From NCBI GenBank assembly GCA_015486895.1, contig WFQT01000281.1, forward strand, positions 1 through 7,375: DNA of 7,375 bases, given 5' to 3'. The DNA comes from Anaerolineae bacterium. Its GTDB lineage: Bacteria; Chloroflexota; Anaerolineae; JAADDB01. The notes under the pieces are model-generated. The model was not told where the DNA came from. It searched no databases and was given only the letters and a program-made list of their open reading frames with translations. Below, piece after piece: positions 7,225 through 7,375 of this stretch. Both the position numbers and the translations under genes were made by a program. Within the stretch, counting starts at the first letter, position 1, and the number at the start of each line of letters is the position of its first letter.

Positions 7225-7244
7225 ATCGGAAGGGCTCCTCTCTT
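7201..7244 (-). terminator. Terminator-like hairpin between tRNA-Ala and ilvE
   Basis: On the minus strand AAGAGAGG (7244-7237) pairs with TTTCTCTT (7213-7206), including two G-U pairs. After a 2x2 internal loop, CCC pairs with GGG around a 13-nt loop. Six T's (7207-7202) run through and past the base of the stem. It probably ends the tRNA-Ala transcript 64 nt after the tRNA. The hairpin also encloses the Shine-Dalgarno and start codon of the Phe-rich mini-ORF, so an attenuator role for ilvE is possible. Confidence 0.6.
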
Positions 7245-7265
7245 AACATACTCTTAGACGGATAG

Positions 7266-7298
7266 CTAAGCGGCTAATTTTGACCACCCACCGCTTAG
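7266..7298. repeat. 8-bp inverted repeat after the tRNA gene
   Basis: CTAAGCGG (7266-7273) and CCGCTTAG (7291-7298) are exact reverse complements separated by 17 nt, starting 9 nt past the tRNA 3' end. No T-run follows. It may help tRNA 3' processing or be an operator for the ilvE promoter. Confidence 0.4.
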
Positions 7299-7307
7299 TT
7301 GTAATAG

Positions 7308-7375
7308 TGGAGCTGAGGGGACTCGAACCCCTGACTTCCACAATGCCATTGTGGCGCTCTCCCAACTGAGCTACA
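7308..7375 (-). tRNA. tRNA-Ala (anticodon GGC), 5' end cut by window edge
   Basis: The minus strand reads, from the edge, TGTA, D-arm GCTC-AGTTGGGA-GAGC, anticodon stem CCACA/TGTGG around ATGGCAT (anticodon GGC, decoding GCC), variable loop AAGTC, T-arm AGGGG-TTCGAGT-CCCCT, then the acceptor strand CAGCTCC and discriminator A. The first 5 bases lie outside. The T at position 70 of the acceptor fits the G3-U70 alanine identity pair. CCA is not encoded: the next bases are CTA. Confidence 0.95.

Noticed and set aside
7245..7307. Possible T-box element for ilvE, prompted by GGGTGGT on the minus strand
   Set aside because: The GGGTGGT is not followed by the ACCGCG part of the T-box sequence, and only about 30 nt separate it from the tRNA, with no room for Stem I.

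Overview
The window looks like chromosomal DNA of a free-living bacterium, most likely a member of the Chloroflexota (Anaerolineae-like). That is an inference from the style of the proteins, especially the YfhO-like membrane protein and LeuS, and from a tRNA gene that does not encode its CCA end. No phage, transposase or CRISPR signal is visible, and most of the window is ordinary housekeeping DNA.

Layout, left to right. (1) Positions 1-2271, plus strand: the 3' part of a large polytopic membrane protein of the YfhO / GT-C type, already open at base 1. (2) Converging on it, everything else lies on the minus strand. Read in transcription order from the right edge these are: a tRNA-Ala(GGC) cut by the window edge (7308-7375); a structured leader (7114-7307); the branched-chain aminotransferase ilvE (6190-7113); a small cupin 6 bp downstream (5836-6183); a strong hairpin (5774-5802); leucyl-tRNA synthetase leuS (3001-5745); a perfect inverted repeat over the leuS stop (2977-3004); and a PlsC-family acyltransferase (2206-2991), whose last 21 codons overlap the membrane-protein gene tail to tail.

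Functional picture. IlvE makes leucine, isoleucine and valine from their 2-oxo acids, and LeuS charges leucine onto tRNA, so the minus-strand run joins the last step of leucine synthesis to its use in translation. The cupin between them has no assigned role. PlsC belongs to phospholipid synthesis.

The parts most worth a second look are not whole genes. They are: the ilvE leader, where a terminator-like hairpin overlaps a phenylalanine-rich mini-ORF with its own Shine-Dalgarno sequence, followed by a second hairpin and a 12-bp palindrome; an enlarged leucine-specific domain in LeuS with a DUF5666-like beta segment; the hairpin placed only 28 nt before the leuS start; and the palindromic repeat at the leuS/plsC junction that may supply a spurious plsC start. 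I did not find a convincing new multi-gene system.
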